A stretch of DNA of 64,000 nt from Lantana camara (taxonomy: Eukaryota > Streptophyta > Magnoliopsida > Lamiales > Verbenaceae). This document shows, piece after piece, positions 1 to 11,793 of the stretch. The stretch is taken from the NCBI GenBank assembly GCA_037501455.1, contig CM074858.1:48357001-48421000 (forward strand). Direction: 5' to 3'. How positions within the stretch are numbered: position 1 is the stretch's first letter; each line of letters begins with the position of its first letter. A model generated the notes under the pieces. The model made no database searches. It worked only from the letters and a program-made list of their open reading frames with translations, and was not told where the DNA came from. The position numbers and the translations under genes are program-made.

Positions 1-2386
1 CAAGCTTTTAGATCCATTTTCAGCTCCTAAATCGAAACATGAGGCCTATTTGTATGCTGTGTGCGAACTGATCTGCTGCTGTTGCATTTTGTGATTAGTT
101 GGTGGTTCTAATGTGCTCCAATTCGTATCAATTTGCATATACATGGAGTATTTGAGTAGCTTAGCATGTTAGCATTTAGTTCCCAAGCTTTTAACTCCTA
201 ACTCAGCCCCTAACTTGATGATCATGGCATGAATGTATCGATTTCTCAATTTTGGTTCTAATTGCGTTGCTTGTTTGATGAACCTTTTTGGATGCATTCT
301 TGAATCTCTTTGTGTGATTCTTTGGTGTGTATTTGATGCTTGTTTTATGTGTTATAATGCTTGAGTAGTCCCTCTCTTTCAGCCCTTGATTTGCTCTTTG
401 TTTTCTTCCCCTTTTCAACCGCAGCTGTCAGCCCTTTCCGCCTTTTTCGCCTCTGTACCTAGACACCCCCGTGTCTCGGTTTGTTCTTCTGGAGTGACAC
501 GGGCGTGTCACCCCCCCCCTTTTTGTAGCTTTGTTTCTCTCCTGTACTGAGACACGGGGGTGTCTCAGTTTAGGCTTCTGGGATGACACGGGCGTGTCAT
601 TACCCTCGGTTCGATTTTTAAGTGTAACTCTTTTCCGTTCCCTTGCTTTTCATTGCTTTCTCTTGTCCCGTTTGTGGCCTATATGCATTATTAGCTTAAT
701 GTATTATGTGTTAACTTGTGTAATATGAATTTATGGCTTGATTGGTTTGCTCATTTTTGAATTATGACTGCATATGTGCGATATGCCCCTCTAACGTGTG
801 TTTATGACTTCATGCCTCGTTTATATGCCTTGCATGATCATTCTTTGCTCCTTCTATGCTATGAATGCTTTGATAACATGTTTTATGGTACGATAAGATC
901 GTTATATGAAATCTGTGAATCCGTTTGATATGATTTATGAAACTTATGTATTAATATGAACTCTTATGCATTATATGTCAATTTGTTAAGCTCTATACGC
1001 ATCACTTGCATTCATATGCATTCGCCGAGCGTCAATACGGTTCATTTTGAGTCTAAGTTTACCTCTTGCTCTTTGCTTTGCTCTTAGGTTCGTTCCAATG
1101 TGAGGAAGTGGTTCGTTTGACTCCTTTTGGTCCGTTTTGTTCGGATTGGTCGTCCAGGTGAGGTTTATTTCTTTTAGTTATTCGACCTACAACCTTTTGT
1201 GTTTTTTAAACCCGCATGCGAGTATTATATATGTATATTTATGGTAAATATGTGTGAGATATGTATGTTAAGGGCTTGTCCCATTTGTTATACGACTTTG
1301 AAACGGATTTGTAAAGGTATAGAAACTATTTTCCGCTTGTTTTGAACACTTTGGTAAGGGTGCATGTGTTAGCTTTGTTCGTTTGTATCAGATTCAAGCA
1401 AGTCTCCGATTTTCTGGTGGTTTTCATTTGTTGGGCCCCGGAGAGTGGCATGGCAACTCGAGACGACCATGGGGTCGCTGAGCTCTCCCATCAACACTTT
1501 CCATTGAGAGTTTCGCCCGACCTTAGGAGGTTGAGGAAGGGCGGTGCTCTTGAGCCGGCGCAGGCAAATGTCGAAGGATTCAAGGAAGTAATTAAGCCTT
1601 GTATCGTTGGTACTGAGTTCGTAAGCTCGTTAGATAGTTCGGGCCGTACACCCTACTATCACCCGGTGTGAAGGATGGTTTATGATTTCTGTTTGATTTG
1701 TTCGTTTTGATTCGGAGTTAGGGGTTTACTTTTGTATGAAACGTGAAATGAGATTGGCCTTGTGATTAACTAAAATTTGGCATTTTGGCACTTGCCCCTT
1801 TAGTTTCCTTTTCAACCTATATATCTAATATCACGGGAAACGTTTTAGTTTGTAAAACCCATTCTCGGTTCAAGGTTCTTTACTTTTGATACGTGCTTTG
1901 CTTTTTACGTATTAGTGTGAGTGTGTTAGCCCCCTCACCACTCTCTAGGACTGACCCTCGTTATTTCTATCTTTTTCCCCCTTTGATTTGAGGTTGCAGG
2001 TACCCGTTTTGTGGGAGTTGGAGCTAGGCGGTTGTCATTGAGTCTTGGTTTTGGAGAGCTTGAGTCTCATGCATTGTATCTCGGTTATTTTACGCAATTT
2101 GTTAGTTTCGAAATATGCATTAATTTGCTACTTAGTTCTGTCCTGGGATTCAGTTTTTATATTTGCTTGGGTGTCTAAAATTTGTATAAGTAATATGTGG
2201 AGAACAAGATATGATTTGTGCTTGCATGCTATAAGTTTTTATCTATTGGCTTCCGCGATTTTGTCTATTGGATTTTTGTTTGTCACCCGTTCGCCATGGC
2301 TTGATGCGTGGACGGAGACTTAATTTCGTTTCACGTGTTGAGTTACGGTGCGGGGGATGTGGCGCCCTTCGCTCCGGGGTGTTACA
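1..2386 (+). mobile_element. Family A LTR, 3' portion (copy A0)
   Basis: The stretch matches the family A LTR at 54682-58864 in the same orientation; for example, its first 50 bases correspond to about 56243 onward in that copy. It ends with the family terminus CTCCGGGGTGTTACA. The start lies outside the window, so it could be a solo LTR or part of a longer element. No primer-binding site follows 2386, so it is not a 5' LTR reading rightward. It is inserted in C-element internal sequence; the five bases after it (AGCTT) would be one copy of the target duplication. It carries the palindrome cluster at 461-600 and an AGGTGAGG site at 1156-1163. Short ORFs here are not genes. Confidence 0.85.
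461..600 (+). repeat. Palindrome cluster in LTR A0
   Basis: Four perfect dyads occur in 140 bases. 461-476 has arms AGACAC/GTGTCT around CCCC. 495-510 has TGACAC/GTGTCA around GGGC. 546-569 has 10-base arms ending GACAC around GGGG. 583-600 has ATGACAC/GTGTCAT around GGGC. All share a GACAC/GTGTC inner arm and a 4-nt G/C core. The outer arm bases differ between units but pair within each unit. Function is unknown; see findings. Confidence 0.9.
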
Positions 2387-3070
2387 AGCTTCCACTAAAA
2401 TTAGCACTCGTTGGAACAGGTAACGAAGTCACCTGAATATAACCACGAAACTAATGCATGCAGGATTAGGGATGCAAATGGCATGCACTCATATCCAACA
2501 AAGAAGGCAATCAAGCACGTAGAGCAAATGTTCGAAAAAATTACAATTACTCCGATGCATGATGCACGTGCTATGAATGCATAATACCCGTTTTCATAAT
2601 GATAGCATTGATTCCTTGTTTTGAATTCTTGTAGAAGTCTATTGTCTGTCAGTAGAGTATGGCTGCTTTGAATCTCCTGTCAAAGATTTGTAGAAGTGGG
2701 AAGAAGTGTCACGATCATTTACAATTTGGCACCGAGATGTCACCCTACAATTCACAAATTGAATAAATATCTATGCATGCGGGTTAGTACGTGGATATGT
2801 CAAGTAATAAAAGCAATTAAGAACACTTAAGTAATGCAGATGCAGTATGTAATTTAATAAAATTTAAAACATAACAGTGATAATTTTGAAAAAATCGTAA
2901 TCATAGTGTGCACACAATCACATAAGCTCAGACAAATTCATGCAGAGAAGTCAAAATTTCACATCAGACGAATGCAATACACAAGTATTCCTATGCCGTC
3001 CGACCTAAATTGGCACGACACGACTCCAGAGCACCGGTTCTGAACCTGGTGGCTCTAATACCACTTAAGA
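2387..3070 (-). mobile_element. Internal region of C element, truncated
   Basis: This is non-coding sequence between the A0 LTR and the C1 LTR. It belongs to an element read on the minus strand, because a primer-binding site directly abuts the C1 LTR at 3051-3063. After that site comes a leader with CGTGTCGTG and TAGGTCGG motifs shared with the A and B elements. No gag or pol could be recognised. The rest of the internal region lies beyond the A0 insertion, to the left of the window. Confidence 0.7.
3051..3063 (-). promoter_or_regulatory. Primer-binding site of C element
   Basis: On the minus strand it reads TGGTATTAGAGCC, one base from the plant initiator tRNA-Met-type site TGGTATCAGAGCC. 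It lies 7 bases inside the LTR boundary at 3071. This fixes the element as minus-strand and 3071-6725 as its 5' LTR. Confidence 0.85.
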
Positions 3071-6000
3071 TGTAGCATCCCAAGCGGTGGGGCACCACAC
3101 CTCGTACTATGACCCGACACGTCTACGAAATGGAAAGTCCGCACACGCACGAAGCCACAGCGAACGGGTGACAAACAAAAAACCAACCTAGGCTAGGCGG
3201 TACCTAAACCCTGTACAAATGCAATTATGCAAAACCTGAATACGGAAGCGATACAAAATATGAATTCTCAAAAACTTTAATCAGCAATCATAATTCATAT
3301 ATTTCAAAAAGTAACTCAACATCAACTAAACGGGTTCAACTGCCCTAGAACCTGTCCCGATCAAGCATATAATCAAAACGGGTTCATCTAAACCGAGCCC
3401 TGTCCTAACTTGTCCCGAATTTCATACATCCAAATCATAAGTAACAACCTGCATAATATATACATATCATATACATAGTTTCCTTCACAAATCCAAACAA
3501 AGTACTTAACAAATCGAACAGACCGACACAGACTCGACAAACCCGACTCAAAGCCGCCTAGCTCAAACCTGCAAGAACTGAAAAGTGGAAAAGAAGGGGG
3601 AGGGTCAGTCTCTAGAAGACTGAACGAGCAGGAGCGATAAATATATATAAAAACATGCACATGCAAGTCATAAATTCCGAGCAAAGTTTTATTTAAAGTT
3701 AGTTTCCAAGAGGGCAAGAGAATAACTAAGCAATGCTCGGACTTTACGACTAATCATATTAAATTCGTTAAGTTCATAATTCATATATAAACATAAAGAC
3801 TCGGCGAGTGAGCGTGCATCATCTCCAACCAAACTCCGACCGTGTATGACAAATAGCAATAACACATTTGAATACGTGATCATGCAATATATCATAGTAC
3901 ATGCAAGTCATATAACATAAGATATAATCGTTTGGGCAATCCGTATCCCGGCCTTCCCGCACGGTGCCTAAACATATCATAATATAAACATAATCATAAA
4001 ATAAGTTCCAACCTTCTTCCTCTGGGTGGTGGAAGGGTTAGCAAGACCCGACCACCTCATGCATAATGGCTAGTGAGGTACATGAATCCTCAAAAGCCCA
4101 ACTAGCATTTTCTTGTCAAAACTCCTAACGAGATCCGTTTCTTCGTTAAATATAAATGGAATTAGCACATGGGATCACCGCCGGCCCTTGCCTCCCCGGA
4201 TAGCCACATGTACTAAATTCCTGGGCCCGTGAACATAACATACATGCAATCTCGCCAAAACATTTTAGTTCATAAGAAACATAACATATTTCATAATTTT
4301 GGAGAAAATGTTACTCGATAATAATTTACTCGATGACTCCACTTTGAAAATAACATATATATATACATACATAAGGTTTTGGTCAAAACTTGTCACATAA
4401 GGGTTGTAGGGTTTAGTATGTAACTAGAACGAAAACACCCTCACCTGGTACCAGACAAAGCCAAACCCAAAGCAAATGGTCCATCCCGGAACCTGCATGG
4501 CCACAAGTCACCACCCCGGGTGCACCTGTACCAACTGAACACACAAAACACAATATAGAAGTCACACTCACACTCAGACAACCATATAAAGACGCACGAC
4601 ACATGCTCAAGTACTTAAGAAATGCAATGACATAAGCAGAGTTCACATTCATACTAATTACTTGCAAAATAAAATATCACATGGCTCAACATATTCATAA
4701 ACTAGATCAAGAGATGTTCTTATGCATAATTAATTTAAACAAACAAAATGGAAAGGCAATGCATGTCACATTATTTCATTTAAATTCATATATCAAATAA
4801 CCAATTCATATTCGTACGAATAACTTATTTCTTACGTGCAAAAGTTTCTAATTTAATCATATAAGTTTCATACAATTCATATATCGCATAATAGAATTAT
4901 TTTAAATTAAATAATTAAACCTAAATTAAAAAGTTTCAAATTAAATCATCCAAGACATACTAATTCAATTCTTACTAAATCATAAATTGCATAACAAATT
5001 CTTATATCAAATAATAAATTCCAATTCAATTTAAGTGATTAGACTAATTAAAAGCTTCAAGCTTAGGCGTAATAATTTCTCTTAATCGAAATCATAATTA
5101 GCATATTTGTTTTATCAATCCACAAGGATTAATTAATTGAAGTCATACAATTTATATGTTTAATGAAATTACACATACACCCCTTCAAACTTAAACAAAT
5201 AGCATGAATTCAACATATCGGGGTCCAATTTGCGGATCAAGATATTCATACATATCACATTTCACTTAATACATGATTTTATATCCGTTGACATACATAT
5301 TGTTCGACAATTACAACAATACACAATTTATTGCAATTAAACAATTAATTCCAAATATTTCAAAATACATAAAATAAATCACAACAAATCAACCAGACAT
5401 CCGATTGACGAACGGAAAGTGGCGTTGAACTCACCTCGACGAAAGGAACTTGCTGTCCGAAGGGCGTCAGAACGCCGCCACCGGAACCAGCCGAACCGCC
5501 ACGTGCAGCCGTCGGGCCACCACCTCCGGTGGTCAGAAAATTCCCAGGAAGGACAGAAACATGCGCCTTGGCCTGCTCGACAAAAGCCCTCAACCAATTT
5601 TAGAAAATACCAAACACGCCGGACTTCGTTGACAAAATACCGAACTAAATCCCAACGACGAAAATGAAATCCGAACATACCATTGGAAAGCCCGTAGCGA
5701 GGCTTTCGAAAGCCCCATAGCCTAAAGCCGAAAAAGTCGCCGAAAAATTGGACCGCCGGTCCAGAGCCGGTTCGCCACTGGTCCGCCACCGCCGGCCAGT
5801 TCTTGGGCAGCCACCTACACGAACAACTCGATCTTGTCGTGTTAGACAACTTCTCAGAAGGAACCGTCGCCAAAAGATCGCCGAAAAAGCTTCAAACCAC
5901 CGCCAAAAGCCGCGCCACCGCTACCACGCCAGAACCACCACTTCCGCCGCGATTCGCTCCAATCTGAGGCCATCAAGCCCTGTCGGAAAACGCCGCTTTC

Positions 6001-6725
6001 CGCCGCTACAGTAACCGCCACCGTGAGCATCAGGAGGCGCGTGCGGCGCTGTCCGGCCATCATTGGCCGCGCCGTTGAAACTGGAGTTGCACCGGGAGCT
6101 CTTCTAACAGATGGGGTGGCGCGTGTCTGAGACAAGTCGCCGGAGACCGCCGCGAAGAGGCAGCGAAATGGCGGGTGTCCGTTTCGCCGCCACTGCTTCG
6201 CCGTAGCGCCACCACTACTGAGTTTCAGGCTATGATTCTTGTACCATTGTGTCGGGCTCATCGAGTTGATAAATTTCCACTAATCAAACGTCGAATTCTG
6301 TCGAGAAACGAATGAGAACGGACATGTGTGTGTTTTCACACCTCCACTATATGAATATTGCTGGATCACGGGAAGAAGACGGCTAAAGCTGGAGCTGAAA
6401 TTCTGGCACAAAAAACGAGGATCCGGGGTATATATATCGGGTCCTCGTACACAAAAACGGTCGGAAGAACGGGCTAACGAAGTGAGAATGGGGCAAACTT
6501 AGAGTCTACGGACTCGTTTCGATGCCCCGAACGTAAAGTAGGGGTCAAAAAGGTCGAACTCTCGACCGAACGAGAAATGACCGGAAAACCCCTTAAAAGA
6601 GAAAATTGCAACAAGCCCCTAAACTCTTAAAGAGTTCAAAATAGGGCCACACAAAGCACATAATTAAACACATAAAAAGGTTTAAAAGTGACGTAGCTTA
6701 TTTGTAGGACGAGCGGGGTGTTACA
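3071..6725 (-). mobile_element. Family C LTR, copy C1 (5' LTR)
   Basis: The plus-strand boundaries are TGTAGCATCCC at 3071 and GGGGTGTTACA ending 6725 (3,655 bp). It is homologous to C3 (21634-25300) and C2 (28775-35561). The following GTGTA is the likely target-site base run; the same GTGTA occurs at the matching position in D2. On the minus strand it has a TATA-like run near 6430, a GC-rich leader of about 0.9 kb, a GTGAGT donor-like site at 5430-5435 and an AGGTGAGG site near 4440-4447. It is nested in family D LTR sequence. The 135-164 aa ORFs in the GC-rich leader are not preserved in C2 or C3, so I do not call genes. Confidence 0.88.
6424..6445 (-). promoter_or_regulatory. Putative TATA box of C LTR
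   Basis: On the minus strand a GAGGACCCG block is followed by ATATATATACC. The GAGGACC block recurs in C3 (about 24990-25015) and C2 (about 35240-35275). The TATA-like run is weaker there (ATATAATA and ATATGTAA). The position, about 290 bases from the LTR 5' end, would fit a U3 promoter. The transcription start is inferred. Confidence 0.45.
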
Positions 6726-6831
6726 GTGTACTTTTGGGATCAGTTCCCACCTACTATTGTAATGCTTCAAGATACCTCTAGCTGTCGTTCCCTGACTCCT
6801 GAAATCATGCAGTTTAAAGCAGGCAAGAGGG

Positions 6832-6848
6832 TTAGTCAAAGTGACTAA
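6832..6848 (-). repeat. Conserved small hairpin in D1
   Basis: Perfect TTAGTCA - AAG - TGACTAA. It is the family D version of the TCAGTC/GACTGA hairpin seen in families A, C, G and I at the matching LTR position. The T-A pair here replaces a C-G pair, a compensatory difference. Confidence 0.75.
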
Positions 6849-8351
6849 ATGAAGGGGGTATGATAGTTTGTAGATATATGTATATGTATATGTATAATTA
6901 ATATATATATATATTTATATGATCAAGAAGATCTTGATCTAAAATAGTAGCAATAGGATATAACAATTATAAAACGGTTCATGATAATTGTAAAAGTAGG
7001 GATAGGGGTAGTTTGGAATATTTGTAGAAATATGAACCGTTTGTAATAATAACTTTAATGCCCGCAAGCTAGGCTTCTCCATCCGTGACTCCGGAAGTAA
7101 TATGGTAAAACAGTACCGGGCTGATCAAGGCGCCGATACTTTAATAAAACCAATATGATAATACCTCATTACTCCAATGCCGTGGGGAGCTACCCCTAAT
7201 GGTCATGAACAATATGCGGGAAGTAGTGTTCCCTTATAACTTGGCTTGGAGTAACTGACCTCCAGTTAAACCACTACCAAGAGTTGGTGGCGGTCCGTAT
7301 CACCAACAATACCCTCGGCCCGATACCTTCCGGGTAATTACTCGATACGGTTAAGCGCCGGGACCCATAATAATAATGATAAGATATTTTTCTTGCTTAG
7401 TTGGGAATCAGTTCTTAGTAATGATCGGACTGAAGTAATATATATAAGGTCCGGGTAAGATCCTGATTCCGACATAAAAGTATTTTCCTCATAAAGAGGG
7501 ATATTGTAATATGATACTTTGTATATAGGATAATAAATCATAAATAATAGGTAGACTTTAAAATAGTTTTTATATAGATACATATATATAGGCATGATTC
7601 AAGTTGAAAACATTTTAATCCTCACCTATACCGGTAGTCAGACGAAATCATGTGGATTCCAGTTTGCCTGAAAGTATTAACTACTATAGACTTAGAACTA
7701 GGTTTTTATTACTCTAATCGAATAATCACATATAATATCCTAATCAAATAATCACATAAGGTACATGTTATGTAATATGTTAAAGAATTCCCGGTAAACC
7801 CTAATTTTAACTGTTTAAGGGAATTTAATTAATTAATCAGGTTTCATGAATTCTTTAACCATTCAAATATTTATTACTCACATTATAATCCTAATTCGAA
7901 TATTAGAAATATGATTTAGGGTTGAATTCAACAATGTAGGTTGATTTTGAAATTATTTCATAACTTACTGATTTTTGGAAAATTCGGGTAAAATCCTTCT
8001 TTAAAAATTCCAAAACCTATTTTATAATTATTTTTAATTAAGTTTCAAAATTAATGGAATATTGGTTGACCAAAAAGTCAAAATTACTATTGAAAACATT
8101 TACTATTCAATTTCTTATGAATTAAACACTTTATAACATAAAATCGAACGCACACATACACACACTATCACACGTGCACTTCTAACCATTCAAGAACAAC
8201 ATGAACATGTTCTTAGACTTATGAAGGTGTTCATATTAGCTCATGATCAGATCTAACAAGTTCTAGGTCCATAAAACATAATTAAACTTGAAATGTAGCA
8301 CTTTATGTAACTTTAATCATAAAATTAATTCTAAATAAAGTATACTAGGCA

Positions 8352-8356
8352 TGAAT
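8352..8356. repeat. Target-site duplication TGAAT (left) of solo LTR E
   Basis: TGAAT at 8352-8356 is repeated at 11789-11793. The D2 copy at about 31022 shows the uninterrupted site (CATGAATTTAATC). Confidence 0.9.
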
Positions 8357-8812
8357 TGTAACGCCCCGATTTTCATTAATTAATTTCTTACGTTTTATTA
8401 TAATTTTATAAATTAAATTATAGCATACTTTCATGAAATTACATAGAATCATATCAAATTTAGAATTTATTGTATGACTCGAAAATATTTATTACGTGAA
8501 ATATTTATCGGAAGTGGTTTAATTACGAAATTGTCCCTACATGTTCATTTCTTTAAATTTAGGGACTAAATCGCATAGCTTTCTCATGGATTTAATTGAT
8601 CAATTTCCAACCCATACATACTTGATTGCATGACTTGAGAATCAAAAGGGACTAAATTGTAATTTGAACATTTCACCATTTTCAAAAATGGTGAATCACG
8701 TTATATTTCTTCCATGAGTTTCCTTATTCATTTTTCATTCAATTTCATCGATCATTTTGCTTCCCTATCTCACCGAACCTCAGCCCCAACAAGAAAGGAG
8801 AGATTTCATCAG

Positions 8813-9331
8813 ATGGATATCCGAAAATCCTATATTCGTCCGCATTCGAATTCATTTAGAGAGGATATTATCCGAATCCGTCTCAAGAGGATATTATCCG
8901 TATCCGATTATAGATATCCGAATTATAAACGGATAAGGATATGGTAATAAGACATCCGATCTATTTAATATCCGATCCGTTTCATTATCCGTTAGATTTT
9001 CCGTTATCCGATTTATCCGTAATCCGTATCCGATAAATAATATATTATATTAAAATATATACACACAACTGTGTATGTATAATAGATTATTAGTATTAAG
9101 TAAATTTTTTAGCGCATTTATTAAAGAAAAATCTTAGGTTTTAATACTAACCATATGTTTACTTCAACATTTATATAGAGATAATATAAGTAACATATAT
9201 TATGTTATTAATAAAAGTATTATATTTCAAATTAATTATATGATAAAATTTATAATTTCCAACATATTTATACATTCATTAAAAAATAAAATTAATATAT
9301 ATAGATATAGTTATTATTTCTCTCTTTGTCC

Positions 9332-9394
<63 letters not shown>

Positions 9395-9666
9395 AGTCAT
9401 ATAATTATTAAATAATTTATTTGTAAATGAGTAGTTGATAATTTGATTAAAAATTCGAAGTTATATAGTTAAATAATTTATGTCAAAATGAATAGTTGAA
9501 AATCCGATTAAAATCCGAATCCATCCGAATCCGCCTTGTATCCGTATAAAAAGGATATTATCCGAATTCGATTTAAAAGGATATTATCCGTATCCGTCCG
9601 AATCATAAAAGGATAAGGATATGGTAATCATACATCCGATCCGTTTAATATCCGTTTACACCCCTA
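8813..9666. mobile_element. AT-rich non-autonomous DNA element F (MITE-like)
   Basis: The insert breaks the E LTR; the flanks match a continuous stretch of the B LTR near 53575-53610. It is dense in GGATATTATCCG and ATCCGNATCCG motifs. The left (about 8815-8985) and right (about 9530-9665) ends are similar direct repeats. The right end reads CCGTTTACACCCCTA, resembling a hAT-type terminus, but I could not see a clean matching left terminus or an 8-bp duplication. Superfamily is uncertain. It includes a (TCTA)n/(TA)n microsatellite at about 9335-9390. No transposase. Confidence 0.5.
9335..9391. repeat. (TCTA)n-(TA)n microsatellite
   Basis: Five or so CTAT units run directly into an uninterrupted TA array inside element F. 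Confidence 0.95.
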
Positions 9667-10120
9667 TATCCATCCAAGATTTTCAAGAAATATTTCAAGT
9701 TTAGAGCAGAATCATCATCTATTTTTTCCATTTCTTTAGCTTCAAGGTGGGTGTTTGCATGGTTTGATGATTCTTGATCAAATATGAGCGAGCTAGGGTT
9801 TGTGATTTATAGCATAAATGGATTAATTGTTGATTGAAACATGAATATGTGATTATAGCCTAATTTGATACATGAATTCTTGCAAAATTTGAGGTTATGT
9901 GGTGTTTTTATATATGAGCTTGAAAGTGGCAAACTTGGATGATCAAGCATGGTTTGATGAGTTCTTTTGTGTTTGTGTTTTATGATACTATGAATATATA
10001 TATGCATCTTATTTTTCAAGAAATCATGAGTTTTGGACGATTAAAACATGACTTTGTTGCTTTGGTTGTTGTTGCCGTGAACCTCCCCTGTTCTGCTCTG
10101 TTTCTGCAATTGCAGAGGAG

Positions 10121-10349
10121 CGGGAACGGCCCTTCCCGTCCCCAGTTCATTCTGGGAACGACCGTTCCCACTCCTTTGAATTCAAAGACGGCGCGAGCAT
10201 CGGAACGTCCGTTCCCATTTTGGCCTGCGAGCCGAAAGGGTCGTTCCCAGCATAAGTTGCCATTTTCATTTTAAAAGCGCAGGGGCGTTTTCATGGGGCC
10301 ATGGGAACGGCCCTTCCCAGTTTATACTGAGGGCCGGAACGGCCGTTCC
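10121..10349 (+). repeat. Palindrome cluster in LTR E
   Basis: The units are: 10121-10138 (CGGGAA/TTCCCG, one mismatch beside the core), 10153-10170 (TGGGAAC/GTTCCCA around GACC, perfect), 10202-10215 (GGAAC/GTTCC around GTCC), 10302-10319 (TGGGAA/TTCCCA) and 10336-10349 (GGAAC/GTTCC around GGCC). A degraded unit lies at about 10234-10249. It is the same design as the family A cluster with wholly different arms. Confidence 0.9.
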
Positions 10350-11788
10350 CACCACGCTGACAGAACAAAACCTACTGCATATATATCAAGTTTTGAGATT
10401 TTTAACCAATACATTCTTTGATCTCAAATTGCTATTATATGATAGAATACATGCTAAAACAAGATGTTTTCATGCTACATTGTATATTGCATGACATCTC
10501 GTTGCATTTTCGCCATTCGTCATATTTGGTCCATTTAGAGTCAAGTCTCATGTATACATATATCCCTTGCACAAATCAGCTTCTCGTGACGTGGAGCAGG
10601 GGCCGTAGGCCGTGTCTCGACTTGCTTTTTGTCGGTAAAGGTGAGGTTTAATTGCTAGTTACTTAGAACCCGTATAACCTTATGTCACTTTTGGGCCAAA
10701 CGGTATAAATATATATATTTACAAATGTTTCTAAACTCCCAAGTCATGTTCTTTACAAGTAAACCATATGTTCATTGAAAGCAAGTCATGTTCATGAAAA
10801 GTAAGTCGTGTATCGTGTTACAAGCAAGCCATGTACCGTGTTACCGTGATTGAACCGTGATCATGTTTTGGCGAATTATCGTGTATCGTGCACTATGGGA
10901 CCGAGAGTGAGTGTTTGAGCCAACCGTGAAAGCATAGGGTTGACGGGTAACTCTTACACCTCTCTCAAACCGTGGGGATGCCCCCTGAATCCACCAGGAG
11001 GTTTGGTGGAGGAAAGGAGTCCCGTACGTGGGAGTCATGTTCCCGACGTACAACGTGTTATCGTGGGTGGTTCGGCCTTTGCAAACCCACCACCATTGGA
11101 GAATGATGGAGTTCGTGTTATCGACCGTGTGCACTATAATGATTTGTGTGATAACCTAATTAAGTGAAAATATAATCTTTGTTCACTGTCGGGGTTAGGT
11201 TGGAGATCGTGCACGCCCCTCGCCAGGGCCACTGATTGTTAAAATAAAAGTGATTACCGTGTTAAACTTTATAGTTGTAATCTCGGGCAATGTATATTAT
11301 ATCCTTGAACTTATATTGTTTGTATATCAAAAGCGTTACCCGAGGTTATAACATGCATGCTACTTATGTTTATATATATTTATGCCCCTCACTCGGTCTT
11401 CACAGGCTGATGCCTCCACCTTTCAGGTTTCGTCCGTGGCGTGCTAGGCGGGAGTCGGGTCGTGTCTTTTATCCAACTGAGTCTAGCATAGCATTACGTC
11501 CATTGTATTAGCATTTCAAAGTATCATGTTAGTTGTTTTGAGTACTTATATGTGAATGTTATTTGGAAGATGATAATGTATTGATATGATGAAACGATAA
11601 TATTATGCTTCCGCTTTTGAGTTTCATGTATTGGATTTATTTTATTGAGGGTCTAGTCCCGCCTAGCTAGCTTGTTCTTTATTTATCACCCGTTCGCTAT
11701 AGGTTAGTTCATGTACGGGGTATCCATTTCGTACGTGGATCGACCTATTGTGCGGGGGTGTGGCATCTCCACGTGTAGGGATGCTACA

Positions 11789-11793
11789 TGAAT
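11789..11793. repeat. Target-site duplication TGAAT (right) of solo LTR E
   Basis: Matches 8352-8356. Confidence 0.9.

Larger units (their letters stand above)
8357..11788 (+). mobile_element. Solo LTR, family E
   Basis: It begins TGTAACGCCCCGATTTTC, ends GGGATGCTACA (3,432 bp) and has a perfect 5-bp duplication. It has no internal region, so it is a solo LTR from LTR-LTR recombination. It carries a CAAG|GTGGGT donor-like site (9746-9752), a palindrome cluster (10121-10349) with GGGAAC/GTTCCC arms, an AAAG|GTGAGG site at 10641, and the CTAGGCGGG/CCCGCCTAG pair. DNA element F is inserted in its first quarter. It is closest to family B: the palindrome arms and the GACAGAACAAAAC stretch after the cluster are shared. 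Confidence 0.92.

Noticed and set aside
1342..1671. 109-codon ORF in LTR A0
   Set aside because: The same region in A2, A3 and A4 is not open in this frame.
5379..5873. 164-codon minus-strand ORF in LTR C1
   Set aside because: GC-rich sequence gives long open frames by chance. C2 and C3 have different, broken frames at the same place.
10121..10349. Palindrome clusters as a CRISPR array or satellite
   Set aside because: Spacing is irregular, units are imperfect and few, and the setting is a plant LTR. There is no constant repeat with unique spacers.
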